Shown: piece by piece, positions 11,361 through 23,800 of the stretch
Layout: each line of letters begins with the position of its first letter
Position numbering within the stretch: the stretch's first letter is position 1
Assembly: GCA_963920705.1 (NCBI GenBank)
Contig: OY987236.1
Location: 8,170,190-8,234,189 of the forward strand
DNA length: 64,000 nt
Source: Odiellus spinosus
Lineage: Eukaryota > Arthropoda > Arachnida > Opiliones > Phalangiidae
Direction: 5' to 3'
Program-made: the position numbers and the translations under genes
Notes under the pieces: model-generated
What the model saw: only the letters and a program-made list of their open reading frames with translations
Database searches by the model: none
What the model was told of the DNA's origin: nothing

Positions 11361-14300
11361 CTGTTAAACGAATGATTATTTGACATTTTAAACTCAATTT
11401 ATTACTAATTTAGGTTTTAATTGTTTAATTACCTTTGGTGGTTCACCGGTTAAATGTTGTAAGTTAACGTTAGGTAGAGATCGTCTCATATGAGGGCTAT
11501 ACGATGAATAATGGAATCCTCTGTAGCCGTCCGAATAAGGAGTGGAACGAAAGTTCCCGCTGTTACTATGATTCTATGATATTAAAAATTTTAAATTAGT
11601 AAAAATAATCATTAAAGTAGGCACATAACCAGACTCATTTCGGGCCTTGACAAATTGATCTCGGGCTAAGCTCGCGAATTTAATGAAAAAGTAAATGTCA
11701 CACATATGTAAATTGAGGCAGGTTGCGTGTCTTTAAAGGTATAGTAACATGCATGATCAGGTAAAACTAACATTTCTTACCAAGAGCCTATCTTGATCAG
11801 ATATATTGGAAACTAAAATAATTCAATACATTGTTAGTTGAAGAAACAGAAAAAGGTATAAAAATATCTTACTGTCAGATTTTCCACTCCCAAATTCCGA
11901 ACTTTGTCCTTTTTCTAACTTCCCGAAGCCAATATCATTTCCCTGTTAGTAAAATAACAGTTAAAACCAATGTTAAAACGGATATCTTTAGAATTTCTTA
12001 CTCCAAAACCATCTCTAGTTCCTGGCGGTAAAGTGGCAGACTTGGTTCCCGAAAAACCATATCCAGGCTTAGGTACATTACGAAGCGACGATACAACTTT
12101 ATAAAAAAAATATATAGGATCAAAATCAAAGAAAATCAAGTCAACAATCATAAAAATGTTGAAATTATCTAAAGAGTGATATTAAATAAAAATTATAATA
12201 TAACGAAGCCTAGCTGCAAATTATAAAATGTTAAATTCAATCAAGAAATAGATTTAAAATAAAAGGAGGAAGAATAATTTTAACGGTTTTATCAGGACTT
12301 TTACCAGAAGTTTCCGCTTTAAAATTTAAATCTATTTCTTTCCCAGTTTGATAAAAAAAAATGCAAGCAAAATGAATACCATTGTAATTGGGGGTGTAGG
12401 TAGAGGATCTACCGGTACCTAACGACGATCGTATACCGGAATTCCTCTCAAATTCTTCTTCTTCCCAGGGTTTAGGCCTATCTACGTCCCTAGAAGGTGC
12501 TGCCAAATTAGCCAAAAACAAGATAAAAAAATATATTTGCAAAGAAACGTAAAATAAGCAATTTTCAAAATAAAAAATTAAAGCTTAAAACTGTTTTTAA
12601 AAGTACATTCCAGTATAAAAATAATGCCGTTTTTAAAAGATACATCATATTTCAAAAACACCAAGTAATTTTCTATCGATTCTGGTGGAATTCATATTGA
12701 TTATTGAAAGCTAAACTTGGCAAATCAAATAACTTTGCGCACATTTTCCACCCTGCATTAGTAAATAATATTATGAAATATACAAAATGTGGTCAACCTG
12801 AGCTTAATATTTCTTTCTTTTACTAGTGGATTAGGCCTATTTAAACGACAAGGAATTGATAGAAAACTCTTTTTTGTCACAGGCTGGAATTTTCCTTTAC
12901 AGCAACAGACAAAAACTCAACAGTGTTTTGAAGTATGTCTGTCATTAAAGCCACAATTATTCTATGCGTGGCATATTCCTTTAACAATAATTATGAAAAA
13001 GATACTAACAGGCATTGACAGGATTTTCGTAGCGTAGTCTGCAGGGTAATTCCTTATTGGCAGAAGGAAATCTGGACGAGTTCCTCGGATCCGGATGATT
13101 TTTATGGTAAGCGCGAATCTTCTCGCGCTCTTTTACAGTTTTAAGAAACACCTAGAAATAGGTTTTAATAATTAGAGTTTTCAAAACTTCGTTTGAAAAA
13201 TTTTATCAAATTATCTTTACTTTTCCAATTCCAGTGGCGATTTTTGACAATTCTTGTTCTTCCTTCTTTAGCTGAGGATCTTCGATGACGGTGTCATTTT
13301 CACCGTCAACTTCATCCTCTTCAGTCAATTCGTATTCTCTGGAACCTCCGCTCCAACGTCTCCTACGTTCAGGATCGGTGTAAGGAAAAGGAGGAGCGGG
13401 AAAATCATCCCTTTCAATACGAGGAACTTCCGTGGCCCTGGGTTTATGGGCACCGGGATAATGGGCCATCTCAATCGGCTCTTCATTGTTCATATGAGGA
13501 GATCGTGGTCGAGGGGTCGTCGATTGAATTTGATCCACTAATAAAAATTAAAAAAATGTTTTAAAGATTGAAATTCTATGAAGAATTCTAAGATTGATAT
13601 TTACCTAAAACTTGCATTCCCTGTTTATTGGACTGAGATTTAACGATTCTTCGTCGATTAGAACCCTCTATAAAACAAATACAAGAGTTTTTAATTAAAA
13701 TAAACCAAAACTTAGTGATCTCTCTTAGTAAACTAGACTTCCCCAATAAACTCGCCCAATTTTTCCCCAATAAATTGGGTCAATTTTATCAATGAATTCG
13801 ATTAATTTTTTTCAGACTTGTATAAAACCTGACACTGGCTAAAATATGATACTGACCAAGAGTGTTTAAAGACCTTAAGTTTTCAATAGAAGTTATAATT
13901 ACCAGGTGGCCGATGAAACTGCGGAGATTTTGGCGGCCTGGGATCAATTGGTCGTCGTAGATATCCCTGAGTTGGTTCCGCCGTCAAATAACTGTACGCA
14001 TAAACTCTGCTAAGGTCGTTCATGAAAGAAGAATCACGATCTATATAACTTCCGGGACTATTGCGTCCATACTAGATAAAACAAAAACCAAAATTAACTA
14101 TCAATAAACATTCCATGAAACTTAAATATTAAAATTAAAAAAAAAAAAAGACTACAACACTCTAAGGCACAAAATACAGACGGAAAAACTCATTCAAAAG
14201 AACTAAAAAAGGGGGCTTAATTATTGTTTGATTGAAACAAAAACAAAAAGGGTTACCTGTCGATGAATGGAACTGTGAGGACTCGCTGATCGAGAACTAC

Positions 14301-16889
14301 CCAAGCTTGAGGAATAAGGGATATACATCTGCATGCCCGAGGAATTTTCAATTTATTTTTGCAAAAACGTGTTTTTTTTTTGGTTGTTTTTAAAAACGCA
14401 ACAAAAAGCCAAAAAATAATTATAATAAAAACATCATGCGTAAAACAGTAAAAATTTGAGGGATTAAAATTTGACATTAAAAATACGCAAAATACGAAAA
14501 AAAAACTGAAAAACCAAAAGCATGCTAGTTATATTGGTTTTTCTTCGAGTTTGACGAGATTATAAAAAATAATACTTCTAACCTGGGTATCGATGATAAT
14601 ATCACGTTTATTATTATCGAGGTCAAAGGAAATACTCTCATCCACTTTTCCATCGGGACTGGGACCGCAACGAGGATGCCAGATAGCGCCATCTTGAAGG
14701 TACATCTCTTCCCCGTCACCGAAGGGATCACCGCACTTGGAGCATCTAGCGCAAGTCGGGTGAAAATGGTGGCTATTTCCCGCCTGTAAAACTTTCCCAG
14801 TAATATAACGTTCGCAATGAGCGCATTGAACACCAAATTTCTTTTGATAGTCCTTTTCGCAATAAGGTTTTCCATCTCTGACAGTCACAAAAATTATTAG
14901 ATAGTTAAGAGTTAGGGGTGTGCGAGAACTCAGACACGAGCCGAAGTCAAAACCTGTTTTTTCCTAGTTACTCGAACGAGTATCAGATTCCAAGTCCAAG
15001 GTAATTATTTTAGTTTTTATCTTTAAACATTTTTTTATTTGAATCATTTAAACACCCAATTTGTAAAGATAAGAATTATTAGAGAAATTGGAATTTTAAT
15101 TGGACTCTAATCAAACCCAAAAAAAAAGAGGTTTTAGAATAAAGATTTGAACTCACTTCCCCATGTATTCCCCGTGTAGTAAGGCCCCACAGACGTCACA
15201 TTTGAAACACCAAATATGCCACTGTTTGTCCAACGCGATTAAGGCATCTCCTTTTTTAAGTTCTTCACCACATCCTCCGCATACTAAATTAACGATTATA
15301 TTCTTAAGGATCTAATGAATAATTTTATTAAAATCATAACCACTTACATTCACCGGTTCCCGCCGGTGTGTGGGGACTGGTCGGAGACTGAGATGCGGTA
15401 ACAATGGGAATTTGGACACATTTCGAGCATAAACACTCTTTACCGGTAAAAGTTACTTTCTCTCCAGTTGGGAAAGGTTGCCTGTTGATTAAGTAATTTA
15501 TAATTAATGTAATTAAGAGTTACGTTATAAAAACTAACCTGCAACGGCCACAAACAAAACATTTTTGATGGTATGTTTGTCCCAGCGCTGTCGCAACTTC
15601 TCCCTCGACAAATTCACCACAAGAGGCGCACTTCGTGCCAAAGGTTTGTTGATAGTCGCTAGTGCAATAGTATTTCCCATTTTTAAAGAAAAATCCTCCT
15701 TGAGCTAGAGATTTTTTGCAAACTGCATAACGAGAAAATCATCATAATTATTCTAAAGATTTAAATTTATTTGCGAGTTAAAATAAAAATTACCAGCGCA
15801 TTGAAAACATTCTATATGGAAATATTTGTCCTGAACGCGTAAAGCATTTCCAGAGCATTTCTTTTTACAAGAATCACAGTGGACTTTACCTAAGAGAAAA
15901 TATTAATTACAGTTTTAAAGTATATCAAAAATTAAGAGCAATATTTTACAAGAATCACAGAGAAATTAATAAAACTAGTTTTAAAGTACATTGAAAATAA
16001 AGTACATCAAAAATTAAGCACAATCTTTCGCTCCTATTTAATATGATATGCCATTTATAAAGTTTTGAATTATCTATGCCTAAACTATCAACCAGGCACC
16101 AGCTACCCTCCTCTGAATTATGACAACCTGTCAAAAAAATTTGGCTCCTTATTTGTCAAGTCACTGTCACTGCTCTCTCTCTGATTAACTCAAATTTATT
16201 TCCTTGTCACGAACTGTCCCTAATTAAATATAAACTTTAGCACAACTGCCTACTTTTCCAATAAAATATAAGTTAGGGTCCCATTTTCCAGAGAAATTTC
16301 AAAATTGGGCCAACTGGGCTCCATTCCATAAAGGTCAAACTGATCCCTAAAGGTCATATGGAAAAACCTTGCACATAAGCTTACCGGGAATTTTAAAGGC
16401 CATAACCGCACTAGACTTTTCCCCTTTAAAGTCCTTGTCTGCTCTGAAATTTTCCCCTTTAAAATGTTCTTCCCTTACGTACACAGCCTGGCTTTGACTG
16501 TACAATTTGCAATAGTCAACGTCGTCTGCTAAGCTAAAAAAGAACGCGAGTTCAAAGGTGCTTTAAGTCGCATAGTCCCTTTAAAATCAATTCCTTTGGG
16601 CACACTCCTTAGCTTTGACCTTTGACTGTACAATTTATTGTTAACGTCGTCTGCTAAGCAAGAAAAGAAATAAGACTTTAAAGAGGCTCTACAAATCACA
16701 GATGGTTCTTTTAAAACTAGGCACCCTAAGTCCCTGACCATGTTAAAGCAGATATTTTACTACAAAAGTATTTTAAAATCTGTATACCGGCTGTATTTAA
16801 ATTTATTTATTAGGCCAAGACAAGCTAACTAGCGTATAAATATTCATATTAAACCTACCATTCTTACGTTCAGTCTGAGTAAAAGTCAT
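10719..16889 (-). CDS. Unc-115: Actin-binding LIM protein, abLIM/Unc-115 family (complete)
   Basis: abLIM proteins link membrane guidance signals to F-actin; Drosophila and C. elegans Unc-115 act in axon and growth-cone pathfinding (family knowledge). Sixteen exons read in phase, minus strand: 16859-16889, 15794-15889, 15539-15722, 15348-15481, 15157-15283, 14583-14877, 14257-14328, 13903-14071, 13605-13667, 13221-13537, 13010-13151, 12380-12499, 12002-12096, 11433-11573, 11289-11360, 10719-10832. They total 2172 bp, 723 aa. Four LIM domains fill about residues 15-265, then a Ser/Pro/Arg-rich linker including GYLRRPIDPRPPKSPQFHRP, a conserved ATGIGK-VFLK block, and a C-terminal villin headpiece (about 663-723) ending KRRARLF. 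All introns are GT-AG. The least certain exon is the first. The length is near that of insect Unc-115. Minus-strand neighbour of FEM1; no functional link is seen. Confidence 0.93.
10876..11266. mobile_element. MITE, TTAAAGGGAGAATG family, in abLIM intron
   Basis: The left end reads CTAAAAGGAGAATGAAG with GATTCTTTATCATTTAAA inside; the right end is the inverse (ACAATAAAGAATCGG, then TTATTCTCCCTTTTAA). It occupies nearly the whole intron between the last two abLIM exons and lacks an ORF. The interior resembles 7394-7530. Confidence 0.75.
12824..12900. mobile_element. MITE right-end fragment in abLIM intron
   Basis: GTGGATTAGGCCTATTTAAA followed by CGACAAGGAATTGAT is nearly identical to the right arm of the MITE at 1323-1709. 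No matching left arm is found, so this is a truncated copy. It creates the start of an 82-codon plus-strand ORF that I do not consider a gene. Confidence 0.7.
14583..15889 (-). CDS. Unc-115: abLIM exons for four LIM zinc-finger domains
   Basis: Five exons carry the four LIM domains. LIM1 opens with CDSCKKKCSGNALRV and spans the first intron; LIM2 opens with CASCGEFVEGEVATALGQ; LIM3 with CGGCGEELKKGDALIALDKQ; LIM4 with CAHCERYITGKVLQAG and runs to HPRCGP. The zinc-binding Cys/His pattern looks intact in all four. The domain order and spacing match abLIM rather than paxillin or zyxin. Confidence 0.95.
16418..16740. repeat. Dispersed repeat with internal duplication (abLIM intron 1)
   Basis: 16418-16590 matches, in the opposite orientation, 29595-29755 near the FEM1 promoter. 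Shared blocks are TGCTCTGAAA, TTCCCTTACG, AGCCTGGCTTTGACTGTACA and CGTCGTCTGCTAAGC. 16596-16690 repeats the TTTGACTGTACA to GTCGTCTGCTAAGC part, giving a local tandem duplication. No ORF of note. Confidence 0.8.
16859..16889 (-). CDS. Unc-115: Proposed start exon of abLIM
   Basis: A 31-bp exon encodes MTFTQTERKN plus one base, followed by a good donor (G|GTAGGT). Its phase exactly joins the LIM1 exon at 15889, completing a Gly before KVHCDSC. An in-frame TAA lies about 20 bp upstream of the ATG, which supports a start here. It was chosen on phase, donor and placement only, so an alternative first exon further upstream remains possible. Confidence 0.6.
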
Positions 16890-19800
16890 TTCTCTAAGTT
16901 TAAATATTTAAATTCCAATATAAAAGATGAAAAAAATAAAGCGCCTTGATGCTTTTAAAATGTAACACCTCGGGCCAGAAGGATATCCTTTTCTTTTAAA
17001 CAAATGCACCGCGCCTTTCCAAAACCAAATTTTGATCGGAAAAATGCTAGTGAACCCGGTCTTTTTTCAGATCTATATCACAATGAGTCATTAGAGCAAA
17101 AAGCCACGGAGACTTTCTGGCCAATGGCCGAGACACGAAGCTAAAGACGCCGCTAAATCGCTGCCGGCCCCACCCTAAAAGAATGCGCCTGGGCTTTTTG
17201 TTACACATTAAGCTTACATAAAAGATCAGTCTAGGAGAATTTTTTAAAACGAGAAAAACAAGGGCACGTTTATTATTTTGCCATAATTTAAAATAGTCCG
17301 TAACAAATTGTCGCGCTCAAAAAAGAGTATTTTTAAACATCAATATCTCGAAAACTTTTACAAGAAAAACAAAAAAATTAACCCAAATTGTCAAGAACTT
17401 TGGTTTATTATTAGTCTTAAGAGGGTCCTAAGCCTTTTAAAAACGGATTAAAATATTACAGGCCTCATTGCGGTACTATTAGAAGAAATATTTAATAAGG
17501 TAGCAGAATATTTTTGAGCACCGATGCGAAAACAATTTTAAGTATTGACCCATAAAATTTAAAAATACACCAAACATGATATTTTAAAAATAGGCCTAAA
17601 TTTAACCCTAAATTTTACAAGTATAAAATTCTAAAAGAAGCCTTCAAGGTTAAAACACGGATAATTAAGTCTCAAAAGAAAAGTAAAAAACGCCCTTTGT
17701 TTTGCGCCTAGTAATCAATATTTAATGTACTTTGCATAGGCGTTAATTTAGCTACGGTATTTTTTTATGATGTCGTAAGATTTCTCAGTCTGTTTCATAT
17801 ACATATGAAAGTACAAGTACTTGGCTATGAAAAATATAGGTCATAAAATGCGTGCTAAAACCTTACATATATTATTAATATGGTAAAATAAAGTATAGCA
17901 AAAAAAATTCAATTTCGATTGTTTCATTAACCCTGATTAGAATCTTTAAAAAAATTATTATTATCCGAATTTATTCTATAACCAAGGCAATTTAGAATTC
18001 AAAAATATAATTTACTCTTTAAATCCTTGAAACTACTATTCTTGAAAAATATATATTTAAAAATTTAATTACGCAAAGTACCGGAACTATGACTCATTTT
18101 GAAGTAGCCTCGAAACATTTTAATGCAAAAAAAAAAATGACATTTAATTTTTTTATATGGAACGCTACTAAAATTTGCGGTTTTTGTTAAAAGGAAAAGT
18201 TTAGGGAAAGCTTGAATATTTAACGTCTTTGAATCATTAAATATAAATTCTTTAGAATATAATTAAAATATTATAAAAAGTATAGAACAGTTGTATTTGT
18301 TGTTATTGTCTTCTAAAATAAAGGAACAATTTCACCTAAATTAAATTAAATCGATCAAAAGAATTAACTTTAATTTTTTTATCAGTATAAGACTTGTCCT
18401 TCATGTTATTTTCAAACATTTAAACATAAATTTCTACTTTACAGGTGCTTTAGGAAACTATTTTTGGATTTTAATGGTGTTATAAAGTCTAAACAAAAAG
18501 CTTCATCACAATAAAACCAGAAGTTTGTTTACAACATGATAAAGAAAAGATATTTTAGTTTTGTTTTCTTCACAATTTTGAGTGTATAAAAGGTCTAAAC
18601 AACGTTCTCGATCTAGTAAACAAATAACCGAAGTTTAAAGCTTGTTTGAAATAAAATTGGGGGCAAGATTTATAATAGCAATACAATTATACGGTCTAGT
18701 TTTAAAAAAGAATCATAATTTGCGGTTTAAAACTTGAAACAAGGGTGAATTGTAAAATATACTAATGATGACGGAATCCAAACCGATTTAGTGGCGCCAA
18801 TTGGAAATAAACCCCCGAGCGAGGAAGGGAAGAAAGACTAATAGCGGAGAACTCCTCAGTGTAAATAACAAATTAAATAATTAGGCTTAAAGGGGGTAAG
18901 AAAAAGATAGTCATTTTTACTAATTTATGGTTAGTAATAGTAAATTTTGACGTTTTAATTCAAATTTTTAATGTATTTAATTGTTTTAAACGTAAGACAG
19001 CTAAGCCTAAATCTCTTAAAATTATTCTCTAATTAATGATTGTTTTTAAGGCTTGGCAGTTGTTAAAAGCTTATTTTCATTTTCACCTCTCCTTCGGAAT
19101 TAGTTTAAATGTATAAAAATGCAGGTGATTTGTAGATGGAGAAACTAGGTCACTCGCAACACGACTGTGCGTAAAATAGCTAAATTTGACCTCGTGACAT
19201 GTAATGAAACTTAGGAGAGCGTTGCGGGGAAGCATAACGATTCGTTTGGCCTATTTTTTGTCCAGCTTCTAATCTTCCTTGAATTCTTCCGCTATTTCTA
19301 ATGATTTTGGTCCACGGAAGACAGTTTCTAATGTTTTAATATCAGAACAAACCCTATCTTGCCGACAAAGTAAACTAAATTCCTTGGTTTGATAAAAAAA
19401 TATTAGTTTTTATCGCCAATTCCCACGAAAATAGGATTTAAAGAGCGAGTGAATGATAAATAATAATTAGTCTTGAAAGTAAACTCGACGCTTTTCTGGT
19501 TTCAGAATAACCTTAAGTCGCGATATTACTCAAGCTTTTCGTTTAATAGACTTCAAATCTAAATGAATTTGATATGATTCTCTTGGAAAATCGAAAGCAA
19601 AAGCTTTAAAACGTGGCTTAACACTCTCGTCCTAAAAATTATGTAAATCTGATAGATACAATGGATTAAAATTGAACTTTTAAAGTTGAAAAGAGTATGA
19701 TTAAAAGATAAACTTAGTTATTTCACTATCCCTTTATCAAAAAACCCAACAAACCAGATATTTTCCTTGTGAACAAAAACTTTGTGTCACGTTAAGCCTA

Positions 19801-20610
19801 ATTTAATTTCTATCGATACCCTTATCTGATTTATCTCGGGTATTTAAACCGAAACTGAAACCGTGAAAAAAAAAACAGTTTTTGATTTCACAAATCCTTT
19901 GTCTACTCGCGTACTAGATGTAGGAGCGCTAGAGCAAATAAACTGATACAGCAGGGGGAGTTAGAAGGGTTGACAGGTAGATAGGAAAGTATATGACAAG
20001 ATAAGAAAAATAGATTAATTTTCATCTCTAATATCAGCGGGATTGAGGCTGTCTATAAACCAAAATATCCGAAATTCCCTGCGGGTGTAAGCTAAACCCG
20101 TCGCACACCAATCGTTTTCGATATAGGTGCATTTGGTTAATCATAATAGTGAAGCTACGATTGCATTGCGTTCTGCCAATAACAATGAAATTCAACAAAA
20201 ACAATTGGTGCGAGACGGGCTTGAAGCGTATCTTGAAAACGAATACTGTTGATATATTTTCCTAGAGTTATTTTGGGTTCGCGGTTGACTTCTAACGAGC
20301 ATTAACGAGAAGAATAGGAGGCCCCTGTTAACTTATTAAAGTATTAACTGTATCATTGCCTTATGTGGATATTTCAACGCCAGCCACGAAATAAACTTCT
20401 GGCCTCTTCCTCCCCACAACATATTCCTAGAAGTTTCTGCCTCATATAACACCAGTTTATTTTTAGTGGTGCCCCTGATGGAACTCGGAGAATTAGTATT
20501 TTAGGCTTGTAATATACTCTAGAAAACTAGACAAGTCTATTTCTTATAGATAATTGGATATATTTTCGGACAAATTGTCCAAAAAAAATAATCCCGCTAA
20601 TTCTAGTACG
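16890..20610. other. Upstream region of abLIM, intergenic
   Basis: The first 300 bp, and especially 17090-17200 (GCCGGCCCCACCC), are more GC/CpG-rich than the surroundings and could be the abLIM 5' UTR or promoter, but no core element is clear. The rest is AT-rich without exons. A foldback sits at 20097-20219 (listed separately). Confidence 0.45.
20097..20219. repeat. Short foldback element
   Basis: CCCGTCGCACACCAATCGTT at the left pairs with AACAATTGGTGCGAGACGGG at the right, with two or three mismatches, enclosing about 80 bp. It looks like a small terminal-inverted-repeat MITE. No second copy was noticed in the window. Confidence 0.75.
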
Positions 20611-20873
20611 TTTAAAGGGTGAATGAAGCCCGACAAGTAATTTTCTATCGATTCCTTATCGTTCAAAATATTAAAGGATGATTTTTCCTCGGAAGTAGGC
20701 TTAACAAGGATTCACGGAGAGATTTAAACGGTATCACGCCAACGAGAAAATTCAGCATAATCAATCGCCTGTAAAGCCAAACGTTTTACTGTCAACTACA
20801 AATGGATTATTGTTCAGAGCAAGACAAATTTATTTCTTATTCGTTAGAATAAGATTTCATTCTCCCTTTAAAT
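20611..20873. mobile_element. MITE, TTAAAGGGAGAATG family, short copy
   Basis: Left end TTTAAAGGGTGAATGAAG with ATCGATTCCTTATCGTT inside; right end TTTCATTCTCCCTTTAAA. TTAA is present at both edges, which is consistent with a TTAA target. No ORF. Confidence 0.8.
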
Positions 20874-23800
20874 TAGAAGTGTTCTAACATTCTTATTAGA
20901 GCTAACCATCGGAACATTAGGTTCAAATGTGGGATATCTAAATGTGGTGGATAGCTAATTATAGGATAATATCGGACACTTCGAAAACACAGCATTTCAC
21001 ATGAATTTGGAATTTTAAATGAATGTTTCGTCTGCTTAGAGGATTTCTAGCGCTGTTGGGATCCTAAAGTCGAAAATCTTTACTAAAGGCGTACTTCACT
21101 GTTTTTAAAATACGTAAAAAATTTCAAGGTTCTCTTCATTATCCACTATACAATTATCAATTAACCACGGCTTCTCATTAATTTGCTTAATTGAAGGGAG
21201 AGTAGGCGACGAAAGATAACTTTTTTGCAAACTTCCAAGAGCAAACCGTTTAAAAATCCCGTTTTTATCTTACTTTTTTTTTTAAAGGGCGGTTACGAAT
21301 AACGAGAAAAAAAGCATTTAATTAACTAAGCCTAACCATAAAATACGCCGAAACAAATTATGATTCAAAGAAAATAAAAATCAATTGGTAATTTGAGATA
21401 AAAGGTCGTAAAAAAATATTTATCACAAGCTCTCTCTATATTTAAAGTGGCTTCTATATTTTGCCGATAAATGAAGATACGGGTATAGCGCCTGATAACA
21501 AAAGTTATGATGGAATTCGCTAATATAAACTATGAATAATTTATATGACGATCAAACAATGGGGAAAAAAAACTAAAAAAAAAAAATGGTAAATTACGAA
21601 AATATAAAACCCGCATTTCATTCTCAGACAAAAATATAGTTGTAAAACATGTTTAACGTTTTCCATAAACAAATCAGATAATGTAGGTGCGTCTCAGCTC
21701 TGAATTTATTAACTAGAATTGTTTGTTTTTATGTTTTTTTGAATAAAAAAAAGATTTATTTCGGATTTTTTTTCTTTCTTAAAAGTCCATACGCAAGCTT
21801 AAAAACGTTTTGGACTGTCAATTTTGTTTTCTTAGTCCAAAAAAAGGTTGAATTTACACCAAAACATAAAAGTATAAGATATTAGATTATGCCATTTTAA
21901 TTAAAGAGAGTTAAATGATGTAATTTTAATTTATTCTACTTCTAAAAATAAGACCTGTTTGAGTCTCATCTTTGGCTTAATGAAATCCCCCACGACACGT
22001 GATATGACACACTCTTTAAATCAAGAGGTCGATTTCTAAATAATATTTCATGATGTAGTAGCCTTAGTGGCTTATTTTCATTGCTTCATGATTCCAAATA
22101 AAATAAATCCAAATGGATAATGGCATAATAGGTTTTGAAAGTGATGTTATATAAAACTGCAGATTCTGACCGTAATATTATGAAATAAACTCTTTATATA
22201 ACAAATGTTCTATCCTGGCTTGCTTATGGTCTTTAAAATAAACTAAATTTTAAGTTTTAACCACAAAAATTCTAATTTTTCACACCTGCCTGTCTAATTT
22301 TGTTGCGCGTTTATACAAAGAGAAAACTTCCATCGAAAAATCGTGAACGTTTCGGCTTCAAAATCGTGCCAAAATGCTTTATACTCAGTTCTCGGTATAA
22401 TTAAGGGAGTTAGCTAATGGTTAACTACAGTAGCTTTTCCTCAACCACTCAAAGAAAATATATAATTCAATTTCTGTTAATTTTCATCCCCAAAATTTTG
22501 ATGAATCCTATACTAGTAACAAAGTCAACATAAGTTTACAGCAGGGATAAAGGAAAACATGTTAAAAGTGGCCTTTTCCTCTACGTAACGATGCAATAGA
22601 GATAGAAGGGTTTGTAGCTTTGTAGTTGCTGATATTTTAACCTGATTATAACGATAAACTCCCTTGATGAGTCGTGAACGAGGCTAAACTTCGGTTTAAG
22701 ATCAGATTAGAATACTACTTTTAATTCAAGGAGTTTTATTATACTTTAGTAATCCGCAGAGTTCTGACAAGGTTGCAAACTAATCTAGAAATATGTATAA
22801 CACGTATACTGAAAGATATTCAACAAGTACAAAACGTGCCTCGTATTTTTCTCCATTAAACCAAACATGGATGACATGCGCATCCCACTATCGTACTCAC
22901 TGAAACTTCAAAATTTCAAACTTACTCTGACCATAATTACCGAATTTTGGTGTTTAAAGAAGCACTCAATGTTATTAGGAAATAGGAAGTCTACATTATA
23001 TATATATATATATATAAAAAAGTAAGCACGCTTGATTTGAGATAGAGGAGCTCTAAAAATAGGTTTTTAAACATTTTTTTGGGGGTTTTTTGGTGCACAT
23101 AAAGAGATCTATATTTTAGACAAGGCCTTTGACCTCAAGAGGTACACAGCCTGGCTGTGGGTTCCTTAAGAAACGGGGAGGAGGGGGAGATAAAATATAA
23201 GGGCATTTTGATAAAGCCGTGGGAATTATTAGGTAAAAATCTACCAGGCCTCTTTTGTTTAAAGGGCAACTATCATGGAAATTCACCATTTAAAAATAAA
23301 AGGTTGCTTGAAAGCGAGACCAATTGCGTTATAATCGAAAACCAGTACAACTATTAGTCATAAGGTGGATCTTTTGTCTATATTGGGTTCTTGTTTCCTG
23401 AACTATATGAATTCATCTATCATAGGCCAATTTCAATAATTTTGGTTTAATGTTTAAGTTCAATACACTTCTTTTCTGAATGAATTTATTTACATGAAGT
23501 TAAAGTTTAGACCAATTTCAATTACTTTGGTCTAAATTTAAACTTCACTTTTCCTTTAATTATAATGAATAACGGCCCATCTCGTTACAAAAGACTTCCT
23601 AAATTCCCGGTTTGTCAATAATAAGTATGTTACAACCTTTTTGGCCAAGAGTTTGGCCTATTTTCGAAAGGGTACTAGGGGAAGAGTGTACTTCATTTAA
23701 AAATTTTAACAAGCTAGTTTTTTCTACCCACGCGATGAACATAACTACAGTATCTCGTTAGGCCTTGACCAATATTACTCAACAAGCACTAAGCTTAGGT

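Noticed and set aside
12789..13037. 82-codon plus-strand ORF
   Set aside because: It starts in a MITE fragment and ends inside an abLIM exon on the opposite strand.
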